From: Psococerastis gibbosa
Taxonomy: Eukaryota; Arthropoda; Insecta; Psocodea; Psocidae
NCBI GenBank assembly: GCA_963971405.1
Contig: OZ020485.1
Coordinates: forward strand, 41,971,469-42,035,468
Direction of reading: 5' to 3'
DNA: 64,000 nt
Position 1 is the stretch's first letter. Each line of letters opens with the position of its first letter. The notes below the pieces were generated by a model, which was not told the DNA's origin, did no database searches, and saw only the letters and a program-made list of their open reading frames with translations. A program made the position numbers and the translations under genes. Positions 43,110 to 54,412 of the stretch are shown piece by piece.

Positions 43110-44004
43110 AAGGCTGATAGACAGATAGATGGACAATATGTTTATTTAAAAAAAGAATAAATAGGTACATCGTGAATTACAAAGCTGTGCCCCCTCAAAC
43201 CGAAGTGGTGATGCTACTGCTTCGTCATGTAGGTAGGTCACCGTAGGTGAAAGTTTTTTTAATTATATTCCGCTAGGTAGGCTTAGTAAGAGTGCAAGAT
43301 GTCATTATTTATTAATTAATTATTTTATTTGCCATTTGTGTTTTCCGCACATACATGTATGTTATGAAATAAATTCTAGTAAAATTATAGGCTATACTGT
43401 ACACCGCAAACTGCATTTGGTTCAATAGTGTCCACCCGAAACAATTCCGGATAGGTTTTTGTTACAAACAAGGGCCGACCCCTTCCAAATTTGGAACACA
43501 ACAGCTCAATAGCGCGACCGAGCATTGTTTCTATAGATGGGGTTAAAGTGGACCGGAAAACAATCGTCTCTCAGTCAGCTATTTTCCAAAATGGCTTCTA
43601 ACCATTCATTGTACCCCGTTGTACTGGTTTTCACGACAACACAGCTGAGGTTGAATAGAAATCATGCGCGAGTGCATGGAGCAGAGCATACAAAACCTAC
43701 ACTTTTGTTCGTCGTATCAATCGGGCTGAAAGCTGCGGCAAACTACAATAAATCGCGCTCTGCCTCAACATGGCAAAATTGTGCCGCAAACAACCTTTTT
43801 TAGGCTCATCCTCATCACTATAGGTGACCTATTCCAAAGCAACTACCTATGTCAATGATACAGGAGGATTAATATCAGAAACTATATCAATTAATGGTGC
43901 ATTCGAAGTACGAACGATAAAGTGCAAAGCAGCACTATTCACAAGTAAGCTCCTTACCAGATACCAAAGGCACGTTCTCGGTACGTCCAAATTGTTATTT
44001 ATGT
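43110..44004. other. Spacer, no supported gene
   Basis: An 88-codon plus-strand frame at 43537-43803 has no recognisable domain. No repeat boundary seen. Confidence 0.35.
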
Positions 44005-44312
44005 CAGCGTTTCTCAACCGGTGTGCCGCAAAGGATCTGTAGGTGAGCCGCAAAAAGAGACGAACATTTCATTTTTACTACAATTTTTAATGGATATGTA
44101 CATTTGAAAAACATTTTCTTGTTTGTTAATATTTGTTTTACCACTAACAAGGAGTTTTTAATTTGTTTAACCTATGATATAAACATACCATGTATTACTA
44201 TTTTCTAGTTTTGCCTAATTGAATGCAATGAAATGATAATAACATAGTGTGCCGTTAGTGAATTTGATTGTGCGTTAGTGTACCCTGAGGTAAAAAAGGT
44301 TGAGAAACGCTG
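44005..44312. mobile_element. Non-autonomous hAT MITE (308 bp)
   Basis: Perfect 15-bp terminal inverted repeats: CAGCGTTTCTCAACC on the left and GGTTGAGAAACGCTG on the right. The flanking 8-mers ATTTATGT and GTCTATGT match at 6 of 8 positions. This terminus closely resembles the CAGCGGTTCTCAACC ends of widespread animal hAT elements. The left subterminal GGTGTGCCGC is partly mirrored at the right. Non-coding. Confidence 0.85.
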
Positions 44313-44417
44313 GTCTATGTGATCTCGGAGGGTAAACCAAATCAAATAATGAACTTGATTAAGATGGACATATTATAATATAAAATATGTACTTATATAC
44401 CTTAATCGCATCTTACA

Positions 44418-44478
44418 GCTCTCTCTCTCTCTCTCTCACTCACACACTCTATCACGCACACTCTCTCTCTCTCTTCTT
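44418..44478. repeat. (CT)n/(CA)n microsatellite
   Basis: Compound CT-rich repeat interrupted by CA-containing stretches. Confidence 0.9.
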
Positions 44479-46280
44479 CTCAATCTTCTGAAGTCGTTTC
44501 ATCCGGGAATTGCCCTCTTAGTCGCCGTTACAAGTCTTTTATCACTTCAGGGAGTCTACCCATCCATGGTCTAAAAGACATGTAACTAACACTCTGATTG
44601 GCTAATAATGACGCACAATTGATGACAACAGGCCATAGGTATTTGAGTATGTATTTATTTGTTAATAAAGAAACGCAGTGTGCAATTAATTAATATCAAT
44701 ATCGTGGCCCTTATAACGATTACAAAACAAAAACAGGCATACACTGGTATATACACACGTGTATTAGCTGTCCAGAGTGAATCATTAATTATGCAATTGA
44801 GGAAAATGGTCAGCACAACACATTTAGTTGAAGAAAGGTAAACAGATGACTTGATCCAGCAAATAACGCAACTTGGAGTAGCTGGGAGTTTGGAGTAAAG
44901 GGAAGAAAGAAGAAAGATAATACAATCCAATCTAACAGGAGAAGCAAAAGTCCGACAAGGAGGAGCAACGGCAGCCTATGCTAAAAACCGCAAGGTGTGG
45001 AGAAGAATCCCCTGAAGATTGCCGTGTTGCTGACCCCTCCTGGGGATGATGCAATAAAGCGAGGGAAAATAAAGAAGAGAGTGTTACCATAAAGATAGAA
45101 GTGGCAAGATAACGGGAGGTGCCTGACACGATACGTACTTGATAGTTACAAGCAAATGGTAGCGAATTTTACCGGAAAGGTAGGTTTTTCGAGACAAGTG
45201 TGATTAAATTTTTGTTTTGTTTGTCTTAACGCGTTGGTCTAAAATACCTATATGTACATTAGGAAGAAGTAATATTTCAAGATAAGTCTCTAAAACTACT
45301 AAAGTATTAATTGGTGTAGACTCGTAACACAGTAAGTGCAGTGGACTGTATAAATTTATTAAGAGAGAGGGTGCTGGAAGAAAATAATGTTGGACACTTG
45401 TAAAGACTTTAAATATCTGGGTTTCTTCTTCGGTATAGCTGAATCAGTGCTGACCGCCAATGATCACATCTTGAGACAATACCTAATAAGTGGCACAGTC
45501 TTGCTTACTCGGAGATAATACGAAAAGACATGAATTAGTATAAATATATAGAGAATTTGAAATAATTAGGTGTTTCTTTAGAAATTGAATACTTGTCAGG
45601 TATCCCGAACAATTATCAGTTGGGTCTGTTTATTTTTAATTAAGATAACTCTATCGTAGTCTAACACGCACAATAAGCTGATGTACATGCTATAAGTTTT
45701 AATTTCAGCCAATTGTCAAAGGCCAACAGTAAGTTAATCCTTGTTGTAATCAGCCAGCATTGCAAAGGCTTCCATCTCTTTTATTTTCCAGCCATACGGG
45801 CTATCTCAAAGTACAATCTCGTGATTAATTACTGTCACGCCCTTACAATTTTACTATCTACAATTTCCATTTCTCCTATCTTCCGAACTCTTTTGTACTT
45901 CTCAATGTCTCTATTTCCTAGTCTTTGAGCAAGTAATCGTCATGGTTATAATGGAACGAATTTCATCAAGTAAATGACCATGGTTTTCAGTTTAGTTGTG
46001 CCCTTTGTCTTAAATTCTCCCACCACCCTTTTCCATGCTTCCTACCGACACTCTTAGCTTAGTAATTGTTTCTTTTCCAGGAAACTCGTTATTCTTGTAA
46101 CATAAAGCTTTCCAAAAGCGATTATTTCCTAACTTTAGAAAATGAATATCATTGATATCATAGAAGGGGTCGTAAGACTAATTAACGCGCTATTATTCTA
46201 TCTATGAATGCAATATTTTTGTTTTTGCAATAAATTTTGGGGCGAAAATTGGGACCTAGAATTGTAAATAAATAAATAAA
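44479..46280. other. Spacer, no supported gene
   Basis: Frames of 60-91 codons on both strands around 44655-45129 have no recognisable content. No repeat boundary is seen. Confidence 0.35.
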
Positions 46281-46282
46281 CA

Positions 46283-46412
46283 ATGACTTTTTGTTCTATT
46301 ACTATAAGCGCAACCTAGCGAAGTTATAGGGCTACAAAGCCCTCACTTACACTCAACTACGAAGGCTCGGGACCGCCTGCTTTACATGCCCTCCGAAGCA
46401 TGGTCAGAAAAT
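46283..46412 (-). repeat. SINE copy 8 (head missing)
   Basis: Minus-strand tail and central block, up to GCATGGTCAGAAAAT. The tRNA-like head is absent. Confidence 0.7.
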
Positions 46413-46820
46413 CTATTGTATAATATAACAAGTTGAATTGACTGCTTATTTTACATTTTCATGTAAAAATTTCAGAAATTGTTATTAATAGTAATATTAC
46501 GATAGGTTGATTTGCCACCCTCCCACGTTTCGGCACAGTTTCGTAATTTTCTTTTTTAACTATTTTTTTTTATAAATACCCGGATTTTCTTTTTTAGCTA
46601 TTTTTTTGATAAATACCCGGATTTTCTATATCTATCCACCTTCATCGAGAAATTAATTAATTTCAGCATAAACACCGTCCACTCTTTGTTTAAAATTGAA
46701 TTCCGACACTATACATTCGTAATTCCAATGCAGGCTACTTACTTTTCAATGATTTCGGGGCATGGAAGTCCTTATTTGATGGATCGTGTGATTACGGTAC
46801 AATTTAATTTAGAATTGGCT

Positions 46821-46980
46821 TAGGCCGTAGTCAGAAAGGGTCTAGAGGGTCCGGACTCCCCCCCCCCCTGGAATATTTCTAGCGTAAACTAGATAGAATA
46901 TAGTTTTAAATATATTGGGGTTACCTCACATCCAGTGACGTCAGATGCCCCCCTGAAAAACATTTCTGGCTGCGGCCCTG
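46821..46980. mobile_element. hAT-like MITE, uninterrupted relative of 34931-35471
   Basis: Shares left-end AGGCCGTAGTCAGAAA, CTAGATAGAATATAGTTTTA, GGGGTTACCTCACATCCAGT, and right-end ACATTTCTGGCTGCGGCCCTG. It lacks the 383-bp insertion, so it shows the pre-insertion arrangement. A C12 tract lies near 46858-46869. The flanking duplication is not clear. Confidence 0.7.
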
Positions 46981-47885
46981 CAATTGACCATCGGTTTGGC
47001 AATAGAAAACGTTTTGTTTTATAATGTGAGCGTTGAAAAAGACCTGTCTCTGCCCGCATGGTTGGAAATAAAAAGCTACGAATGAATTAAAAATAACGGC
47101 TTGGAGTACACCCATGTAAACCTCTTGAAAATTACATGCTCGCAGATAATCAAACCGTTGGTTACACTCGGAGTTCTAAGCAAGGAGGTTTTATGTAGAT
47201 AAAGCCTGTGAAGCCATACTGAAAAGATCAAAGATTAATCCCTATCCGAGCTTTTTATAAGTTACAGAAAATGTAAGTGTTTGTTGAAAGGCATGGATTT
47301 ACATTTGAATTCTTTATTTTTCGTGGGCTTTGAGGTTGAGCTTTGGGTTTGAGCGTGTGGTATTTGGTCTATTGGCTAAATCGCCGTTGGGGATCTTTCC
47401 AAAATGTCTGCCTTCGATGCCAGGGACCTAAACATCAATAACTCTTTGATTTCTTGCCTCGAACTGAAATTTCTGTTTAACGTACAATAGGAACATGTTT
47501 TTAGGTATAAAAAGATATAGAAATCGCGATAGTGGCGTAAGTAATACCTTATTTTCGTTTTTTTTTACAATAGCCCACAAGGGAGCTTTCCTTGGCCATC
47601 TGGCAATTTAATTTCAGAATACGAGGATTTTATTATTGCCATACTGTGATGTATCGTATGTAGAATTTTGATAATATACATAATTGTACGCGGCATACAA
47701 TATTAATATAATATAATATTGTATATAATATATATTATACAACAATTAGAGGTACATAGTACCTTTTTAACATAGAATATTGGAATATCCATAAAGCGCG
47801 GTATCTCTTAAAGTACCTAGCTAACCAACATGCAAGGCTAGACTTAAGTAGATATACTACTACTCGTTGTCACTAGTGTCGTGGA
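46981..47885. other. AT-rich spacer
   Basis: A self-complementary TA-rich tract lies at about 47700-47742. No gene recognised. Confidence 0.4.
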
Positions 47886-47962
47886 GGCTAAAGGCGGGAC
47901 GGATTTGGTGCAGTGGTTTACATACCACCCCTACAAGGTGGAGACTCAGGTTCAAATGCCGA
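47886..47962 (+). repeat. Possible tRNA-like SINE head
   Basis: TTTGGTGCAGTGGTTTACAT resembles a Pol III A box region. GGTTCAAATGCC, about 40 bases downstream, matches a B box, and CCACCCCTACAAGGTGG forms an arm between them. It does not fold as a complete cellular tRNA and lacks the Glu-like anticodon arm of the main SINE. Confidence 0.45.
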
Positions 47963-48734
47963 TTCCATTTCATTGGGCAATCTATTAAGGTGGCGCGATA
48001 TGGTTCATCTAAGCTCATTGTATCGGTATGAATTAAAGGCCAATGTTTTCATTCAATTTATTTTCAATTTTATACACGTGTCATGTCATGTGTGTAGGCT
48101 ATACTAATACGGTGTGGCTTGGATACAGTTTGTTTGGCAGAAATGCTACCGTTGGCGCAACATTAAAAAACTAAAGCTGTGTGTCAAAATGCAAAATGGG
48201 AGCTACACCGTACGAGTATCCATTTACAAGAGAGAAAAAGTTAAATACACAAACGTTTAAGTCTCATTTACTTTAATGCTCTGAAAATTAAAAACAATAT
48301 TATTTTCGCTTCTCCCGAGGTGCTTGCTTACGCTATACGAGTACAGTAGTATCTTTTTTCTGATTTTCTACTCATTTTTAGCTGAGTAGGTTTGCCCAGC
48401 GGGCGTTACTTTTTTATGTTTTATGGAATGAGCTAGCTATTAAAAAATTTAATCTTCTTAAATGAATCCACGGATATAAAATCGAACGAGGCATTTAAAC
48501 CCTGGTTGAAACGCTCTTTCAGCACAATAAAAGTATCTCATGTATTGTAGGTGTTTTAAATGCATTATCATTACGAATATCATTTCACTGTCTATGAAAT
48601 GCAACACGAAATATAGGGTAGGTACCTGGCTTATGCTACTATGTTTTTAATTTTCATAGAAATTTTGAAATATTCCGTTATTCCGTGCATTGATAATTTA
48701 AGATACGAATTGGAGTGTATGTTCTTATTGTTTA

Positions 48735-48883
48735 GGCGGATATTCCGCCGACGTCAATAGTGATGGTAATGGTGGTATTGACGTGGCAGCAGACATTTTT
48801 AGACTGTCTTTAATGTCTGCTACCACGTCAATCACGTCAATACCACCATTACTATCACTATTGACGTCGGAGGAATAACCGCA
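48735..48883. mobile_element. Palindromic PIF/Harbinger-like MITE (149 bp)
   Basis: The left end GGCGGATATTCCGCCGACGT pairs with the right ACGTCGGAGGAATAACCGCA. Flanks are TTA and TGA. The whole element is one long hairpin. Its loop region contains GACGTGGCAGCAGACATT and the complement AATGTCTGCTACCACGTC, the core shared with the other members. Confidence 0.7.
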
Positions 48884-49001
48884 TGACATCTCCTTCTACA
48901 AATTGAGTGGCGCATAAAAGGGGGGCTTAGGGGCCCCTCCCACATTGGGAAAATGAAGGACGAAATTAACTAATGTGAGTTAACCGAAATTAGAGGCTTT
49001 A

Positions 49002-49213
49002 GAAAAAAACCTCGGCATGGCGGGATTTGAACCCACAATCTACCCCTATATCCGGGCATCGTCTTAACCACTGGATCACAAGCCCGACAAGTACAGTGGA
49101 TGCCTTCTAAAGTTTCTACTTTTTTTTCTATGCAAACAATTTAATGAATGTATCCGTTTAACCTCTTCAATCGCCTCACTAAGTAACCTAATAGGTACTT
49201 GTGTCGAGTTACG
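49002..49213 (-). repeat. Composite repeat with tRNA-like segment
   Basis: On the minus strand, 49213-49130 matches the first 85 bases of the window. It is followed by a tRNA-like segment with A box GATCCAGTGGTTAAGACG and B box GGGTTCAAATCCCGCC (49092-49010). This could be a SINE of a second family whose copy at the window start has lost the tRNA-like part, or two unrelated repeats side by side. Confidence 0.45.
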
Positions 49214-50488
49214 ACACGTCTCCGATTGCAAAGTGTTTAGAGACACTCACAAGTATAAGCACGCTATCATCTTGCCCCCGAAGTTGTTTATATGCTCTTT
49301 ATTAACAAGATTCGATTTGCTAGACAGGTTAGCACAGCTACATAACTATTTAATGGAACAGGTCTGTGAGCTCACTTTATTGAATTAAGGCAATTTTCAA
49401 TACAATATTTTATATTATGATTATATGGTATCTCACACTGGCATTAAGTTTGGTTAAAAAGGTCACCTCCTCGTTATAACCGAAATTAGAGCATTTAGAA
49501 AAAAACATAGTTCTTGGTGTAGTTTTTTTTATAAACCCTCTAATTTCAATTATAACGGAGGGATTACCTCTTCAAGTTAGTTTAATGTCAGTGTCATATA
49601 CCATATAAAACTGCAATATACTAGTGTGGGTAGTTGTAATACATAACTTGCCATATCTAATAAATGTTCGGGTTACCAGAGAGTGGTAAGAGGTTTGATT
49701 GGCCCACGGCAAGAAGTTAATAATTCTGTCTTGCCACCCCCCCCCCCAATTGTATAGCCTTACATATATCCGCCAGTAGTGGGCATTATACCTTTAGTGT
49801 GAAATAGTAAAAATGACCGCGCTAGCCTTTATAATTTATTTACCAATCAATCTGAACGGTTCCAGTACATGAAGTCTATCATTAATATAAGCTTATCAAG
49901 CACGTATTGCAATAAGCAAGTCTTGAAATTGCCGCCTGAGCTTTCCATTGGAGTTTGTGGCAGCAGTGTCAGCACCATCCGCCTTCATTTACTGCGCGCT
50001 ATTGGCTTATTGAAAGCACCATATTGTTCAGGCAACACTCCTAACATATTCAAAGGGAAATTACTCTCCTCTCCAAACATAACGTCTAGAGTGAGATTTA
50101 TGTATCAATAGAATGACGATGGGAAGCAGGGTTCTTAGTGTGGTTGACGCAAGTTACCAATCTTCAGCCAAGGGATCGGCGAAACCGCCAATTAAGCTAG
50201 TGTTAGAAGCAATGTGATTTCGGAGCTTTGTGAGCTGTGTTGCTTATTGGATTGCGTTCAATAGGCCATTGTGCTGATTGACTGCTAAGCTGCAATAACA
50301 TCTGGGAAACCATTTCCGTTACAATCCTACTGCTGTGTGTAGCCAACGCCCTCAGTTAATGCAGCCCCAAAGCTCTTTAATTATTGTGTAAGCAAATCAA
50401 TCCACTATGTTCTCCATAGTGTTAGCGCAGCGCTCTATATTGACTGCAACGAAGCGAGAAGTATCGGGTGATGTTGGGTCTACTATTT
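49214..50488. other. Spacer, no supported gene
   Basis: A TTATAACCGAAATTAGAG... inverted pair lies around 49474-49560 (ACCTCCTCGTTATAACCGA versus TTATAACGGAGGGATTACC). It may be a small MITE with ends near 49466 and 49568. The rest is unrecognised. Confidence 0.35.
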
Positions 50489-51330
50489 ATTGCTTTCCAA
50501 TTTATACGTAGTATAAGGAAAGCTTTGTGATGGTCCAAATTTTTGATTCCGAGATTTCAACGGATTTACACGTTTTGAGGTCCCAGGAACCCAAAAAAGC
50601 GGTTTTGACGAAATGTCTGTCTGTCTGTCTGTTCATCGATTTCCAGGCAAACTACTCCGCCGATTTTGATGAAATTATGCATATAGGTTTACAAAAATTA
50701 TACCTCGAGTCTTATTTTTTTTATTTTGGGCCAACTCAATTTGGGGGGGTTTTATTTTCAAAAAACTCCAAAAAAACTTCTAAAAAAATTATTTCTCAAA
50801 AACTGCTCCAACGATTTCTTTTAAATTCTCATATATTGTAGTCGTTATTAATGTTGACAAAATGCGGGGGGTCGCTTGCCCCTTGATAGTTTACTTCTGG
50901 GGGTAAAAAAATAAAAATAACTCAATTTTCATGAAAAATGACTAAAAAATATATTTTCTGTGTAACCTTTCTATCGATGATTTCTACCTTCAGGTATGTT
51001 TTAGATGTTCAATAGGGTAACAAAAACGGCTAGGTTGCATTCCCAAAAAATATTTGCTTCTGTGCACATTTTTTTTTGGAGAAATTATGGAAAATTCACG
51101 CTGCAATACATTACGTGCCATGTGTGTGTCATTGTTACTACTGTTACAATGTATTGGTCTGTTCGTTCCAGAATTTGCAATTAAGTTTTAAGGGGGTTTC
51201 TACTATATTAAGGTGGACCCCCCCCCCCTCTCGAGGGATCTTAAATTCAACCATAGGGAAATTATCTCCTATGAAATTACACATTTCTACTAATTTATAA
51301 ATTGGAAAGCATGTTCAAGTGAACTCGGAC
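50489..51330 (+). repeat. Hairpin-ended repeat family, copy B (near complete)
   Basis: Begins with the stem-loop GCTTTCC...GGAAAGC (50492-50521). The body includes a (TGTC)n run at about 50614-50630, GGGGGGTCGCTTGCCCCTTG and a C9 tract (about 51229). It ends TTGGAAAGC...ACTCGGACCGGTTC. The first third is open for ~104 codons in a frame also open in copy C, but the microsatellite lies inside that frame and no domain is recognised. Ends are not typical of known TIR families. Confidence 0.75.
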
Positions 51331-51605
51331 CGGTTCTTTTTATTTTTAATTAAATTTAAACGCGTTTGGAATCAGTGGCGTAACGATAGGATGAAATTTC
51401 GCGGGAAATATTTGTTTGTTTCCAAACCCTGCTTTCAGCATTTTTGCTTTAAGCAACCCTGTCAGCATTGCCGGGGGAGTGAGTCTGTTCCTTATCTTGA
51501 GGCACCCTAAGGGCAGACTCCTTCACCTCAGGGAAAAGGGGAGTTGACGGACAGGGTGGACCTCCTGATTATAGTGGATTTTGAAATTTTGATTGGCAAC
51601 AGTTT

Positions 51606-54189
51606 TTGAAATCCTTCCTTCGCCCTCACTATCCTAACAGTGACCTATGTGTCAGGAAATTGGACGCCAACCGCTTTTGTTCAGAGCAAAACTTAGAAAT
51701 GTCAGCCATTGAATTAACCGATTTGTCAACCCTGGTTGTTTCTCTGTATAGGTCACCTAATGGATCTTTTCCAATTTTTTTAAGCAACTTAGACTCATTC
51801 CTCTCATCACAAAGTGGTAAGCACAAGACTATAATCCTAGGTGGGGATTTTAACGTACACTTTAACACTTGCAGTAGACACGAGATTGATCTCACAAATT
51901 TATGCCGAAGTTATAATCTTTTTTTGACGAATCGTGAGCCGACAAGACTGGATAATTGCATAGACAACATTTTTACAAATCATACAGAGTTCACTGTTTC
52001 TGTATCTGATCCTACTGTTGCAGACCATAAAGCTGTGGAAATGTCATTAAACTTCTTTAAACCAGAGTTACGCGTTCCTTCTTGGTGTGCCAATTACATA
52101 TCTACAACCAGGAAAGTAGACGAAAATAATTTTCATATTCTTATCTCGCGACTCAATGAAATAAACTGGGATATTGTAATAGAAAATGCTCATCCAACTG
52201 CTGTTAGTAAGTTCACTTCTTTTTTCAATGTATTAACCGACATTTTTAATAAAACCTTCCCCCAAAAACACATACACACGCCTCAGTTAGTCACAAAGAA
52301 AAATCATAAGCCGCCAAAAAATCCATGGTATACCCAAGACCTCAGAAATATTAAGGAATATCTGCTAACGTTGAACTATAGGTTTAAAGAGACCCCAGAT
52401 ACTGATTCCAAATCAGCGTTATATAGAAAATACCTGCGAGTTAAAAGTATTTATAAATACAAATTAACGCAGGCTAAGAAAAATTATAACGTAGAAACAA
52501 TAAACAAAGCCGCAAACCCATGTAAAGCCATGTGGGCCCTTGTTAACGCCCAGGCCAAAAAGCGACAGACTCCATTATGTCCTATCAGCCCTGATGAACT
52601 AAATAACTATTTCTCTGAGGCGGCAGATAAAATAATAAACAGCCTCCCACCCAGTAATACGGACCCTGTACTTGGAGTTACCAGTACAGATGTATCTTTT
52701 TCCACTTGGGCACCTGTAAGTTGTCAGGATGTAATCAAAATAGTAAATGGCCTAAAGACGTCTCAGAGTGCAGACGCATATGGGTTTTCGTCGCTAATAC
52801 TTAAAAGTATCATTGATACTATTGCCACGCCTCTTACTACTCTATTAAATATCAGTCTGAAAGAGGGAATCTTCCCTGATGAGCTTAAGATTTCCAGAAC
52901 CGTGCCCATACATAAGAAAGGAGATGTATACTCTCCAGGAAACTATAGACCGATATCAATTGTGCCAGTTATCGGTAAAGTACTAGAAAAAATTATGTGT
53001 ATCCAATTAGTGAACTACTTTGAAAAAAATGAATTGTTCAATGAAAGTCAACATGGTTTCAGGAGAGGTAAATCCACTTTCAGTGCTGCTTTAGAAATGG
53101 TTCAGGAGGCTCTAGACTGCTTCGAGGCAGGCGACTCCTTGGGCCTATCTTTCTGCGACCTAAGCAAAGCATTTGACTGTGTATATCATCCAATATTATT
53201 AGGTAAACTACAACGCTATGGTGTACGCAACGTAGTACTAACAATACTGACGTCTTATCTAGAAAACAGAACTCAGTTAGTAACCGTTGCGGGAGCACCT
53301 TCCACTCTTAAGTCTGTTAGACATGGGGTTCCTCAGGGCTCTGTCCTGGGTCCTCTACTATTCCTCGTAATGATAAATGATCTTAAAAACAGCACTATAC
53401 TCTTTGCGGATGACACCACACTGAAGAAAAGAGCCTCGTCCCCTGAAGGTGCTGTTGCTGAAGGACGACCCTTCTAGAAAAAACAGCTGATTGGTTCATT
53501 AATAATAAGTTCCAACTAAATGCAGACAAAACCCAGCATCTTGTTTTGACACTAAGGCATATCCAGACAACAACAGAGCGGTTAAGTTCCTGGGCTTTCA
53601 TTTAGATCCAACTTTAAGTTGGAATATCCATATTGATCAAATATGTAAAAAGTTATGTCGTATTACATACCTCTTCAGAAAGTTGAGGAATCAAGTTACT
53701 TCAACTCATCTTCTGAATACATATTATGGATTATTCCACTCCCATATAAATTATGGTATTTTACTCTGGGGGCACGCTCCTGCTGCAAAGGATATACTCC
53801 TACTACAGAAGCGTGTGTTGCGAATAATAACTAACAGCAGATCTAGAGAGCCTTGTAGGCCTATTTTTTCCACCCTGGGTATTCTTACAATATATGCACA
53901 ATATGTACTCAATAGCCTTATATATATAAAGGAAAATCTAGTTAACTTCAGCAACAGATGTGATGTTCATAATTACCCCACTAGAACAGCTCATCACCTA
54001 CAAATCCCTAAGTGCAGATTAACAAAAACAAAGAGTAGTTTCCCAAATTTGGCCATTAAGTTATACAACTCTCTACCGAGGTCAATCCAGACAGAAAATC
54101 TGCCCCAATTTGGAAAAACTGTTGAGTACATATTAAAAACACATCCCATATATTCCATAAATGAATTTTATGAACTAGTTTGGAGTTAG
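51606..54189 (+). pseudogene. APE-RT non-LTR retrotransposon (CR1/Jockey group), 5'-truncated and frameshifted
   Basis: The first open frame (51606-53477) starts inside the endonuclease domain. It keeps GGDFNVHF (D81, N83) and the ADH motif (D140-H141) but lacks the N-terminal catalytic Glu region. The reverse transcriptase follows: KKGDVYSPGNYRPIS, QHGFRRGKST, DLSKAFD (D518, D525), GVPQGSVLGP, and the catalytic FADD (D602-D603). A frameshift near 53455-53470 moves the frame to LLEKTADWFINNKFQLNADK. A second near 53575-53585 moves it to VKFLGFHLDPTLSW, which continues to the stop at 54187-54189 through the thumb and C-terminal tail. The element has no RNase H. The RT core is otherwise uncorrupted, so inactivation is fairly recent. 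Confidence 0.9.
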
Positions 54190-54412
54190 GTATAGGCCTA
54201 TGCACTGATAACGAAACCCTCGTGGTAAATTATTAATGTAATATTTATTATTAATGTAATATTAATGTAATATTTATTATTAATGTAATATTATTGTGAT
54301 AGTAATGTAGGCTAATATTATTGTGATAGTCATTTTTTTTGTACTTCAATTTTTGACGATGTGAATCCAGCTATGTCCTGGCACTTAAACTGATTATACT
54401 GATTATACTGAT
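54190..54412 (+). repeat. 3' UTR and tail of the LINE, with short tandem repeats
   Basis: After the stop come several (TTAATGTAATAT)-type tandem units (about 54231-54295). Near the end are three TGATTATAC-like units (54390-54412), which may be the microsatellite tail typical of CR1/Jockey-group elements. Confidence 0.55.
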
